From Fibrobacter sp. (GTDB lineage: Bacteria > Fibrobacterota > Fibrobacteria > Fibrobacterales > Fibrobacteraceae): DNA of 64,000 bases. The stretch is taken from positions 1-64,000 of the forward strand of contig JAKSIL010000011.1 in assembly GCA_024398815.1 (NCBI GenBank), written 5' to 3'. Below the pieces are notes generated by a model, which worked only from the letters and a program-made list of their open reading frames with translations, was not told where the DNA came from and did not search any database. Position numbers and translations under genes: made by a program. Positions 63,883 to 64,000 of the stretch are shown here, piece after piece. The number at the start of each line of letters is the position of its first letter. Position 1 is the first letter of the stretch.

Positions 63883-64000
63883 TTTCGTGATGGCTTCTTC
63901 GCTGCCCATTTTTGATTTGTCTGTAATATCTCGGCCGAATGTTTTGTGCCAGTCAAAGCTGGTGGGCACAAGCCAATCAAATGCGGGCCAGGGGCGGATG
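63853..64000 (-). CDS. C-terminal end of an unidentified protein, start outside the window
   Basis: The minus-strand frame from the right edge is open for 48 codons and stops at 63853-63855 (TTA on the plus strand). It reads 'RPWPAFDWLVPTSFDWHKTF', then 'GRDITDKSKMGSEEAITKLL' and ends 'ISDT'. The composition looks like real coding sequence. It converges on the signalling gene and overlaps its last 30 bases. The family is not identified from this fragment. Confidence 0.6.
   Translation of the reverse strand, partial: IRPWPAFDWLVPTSFDWHKTFGRDITDKSKMGSEEAITKLLVDGISDT

Overview
The window looks like chromosome of a Fibrobacter species (phylum Fibrobacterota), a Gram-negative plant-fibre degrader. 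The evidence is a FISUMP domain (a paralogous domain family named after Fibrobacter succinogenes), serine-rich linkers in secreted proteins, long TPR and OmpA surface proteins next to an ExbB/ExbD/AgmX-type motor, the futalosine route to menaquinone, and a monomeric isocitrate dehydrogenase. The species call is inference from gene content; no search was run.

Layout. 0-2.6 kb: the 3' part of a secreted FISUMP protein, a candidate small RNA with a strong terminator, and a RelE/ParE-type toxin-antitoxin pair. 2.6-8.3 kb: a GAF/AAA+/Fis regulator with a degenerate sigma-54 contact loop, tyrS, a PfkB-type sugar kinase, mqnB and mqnD (futalosine menaquinone pathway) and a small Hc1-like histone. 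8.4-19.5 kb: a large envelope operon behind a near-consensus promoter (OmpA protein, barrel-TPR protein, 1285-residue TPR protein, TolQ/ExbB, two ExbD-like proteins, AgmX/TonB-like protein), closed by a terminator and followed by a separate outer-membrane barrel gene. The cluster resembles the Agl/Glt-type trans-envelope machines. 21.4-26.8 kb: the rod-shape operon mreB-mreC-mreD-mrdA-rodA. 26.9-29.3 kb: comF, tRNA-Ser, a GAF/HD-GYP protein and tRNA-Phe. 29.4-34.5 kb: two tandem CotH-kinase lipoproteins. 34.6-37.1 kb: menG, ubiX and ubiA, a later part of menaquinone synthesis, plus a small membrane protein. 37.1-40.6 kb, minus strand: birA, an exported protein, tsaD and a YbbR protein. 40.6-46.1 kb: ftsX, envC, holB, recJ and a short AgmX/TonB-C-like protein. 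46.2-47.3 kb: two proteins of unknown function and tRNA-Leu. 47.4-57.5 kb: an operon of four type IV pilin-like genes ending in a 2501-residue protein that joins a PilX/GspK-type N-terminus to a long multidomain ectodomain. 57.6-64 kb: monomeric isocitrate dehydrogenase, REP-like and heptamer repeats, trmO, a 7TM/HD-GYP/PAS/GGDEF signalling protein and the tail of one minus-strand gene.

How it fits together. Most of the window serves the cell envelope: rod-shape synthesis, division hydrolase control (FtsX-EnvC), a proton-driven trans-envelope complex, a pilus-like fibre with a giant tip candidate, and exported kinases. Two cyclic-di-GMP-type proteins could control surface behaviour. The most promising undescribed systems are the minor-pilin operon whose PilX-like member carries its own giant adhesin-like ectodomain, and the motor operon in which one of two ExbD subunits lacks the channel aspartate.
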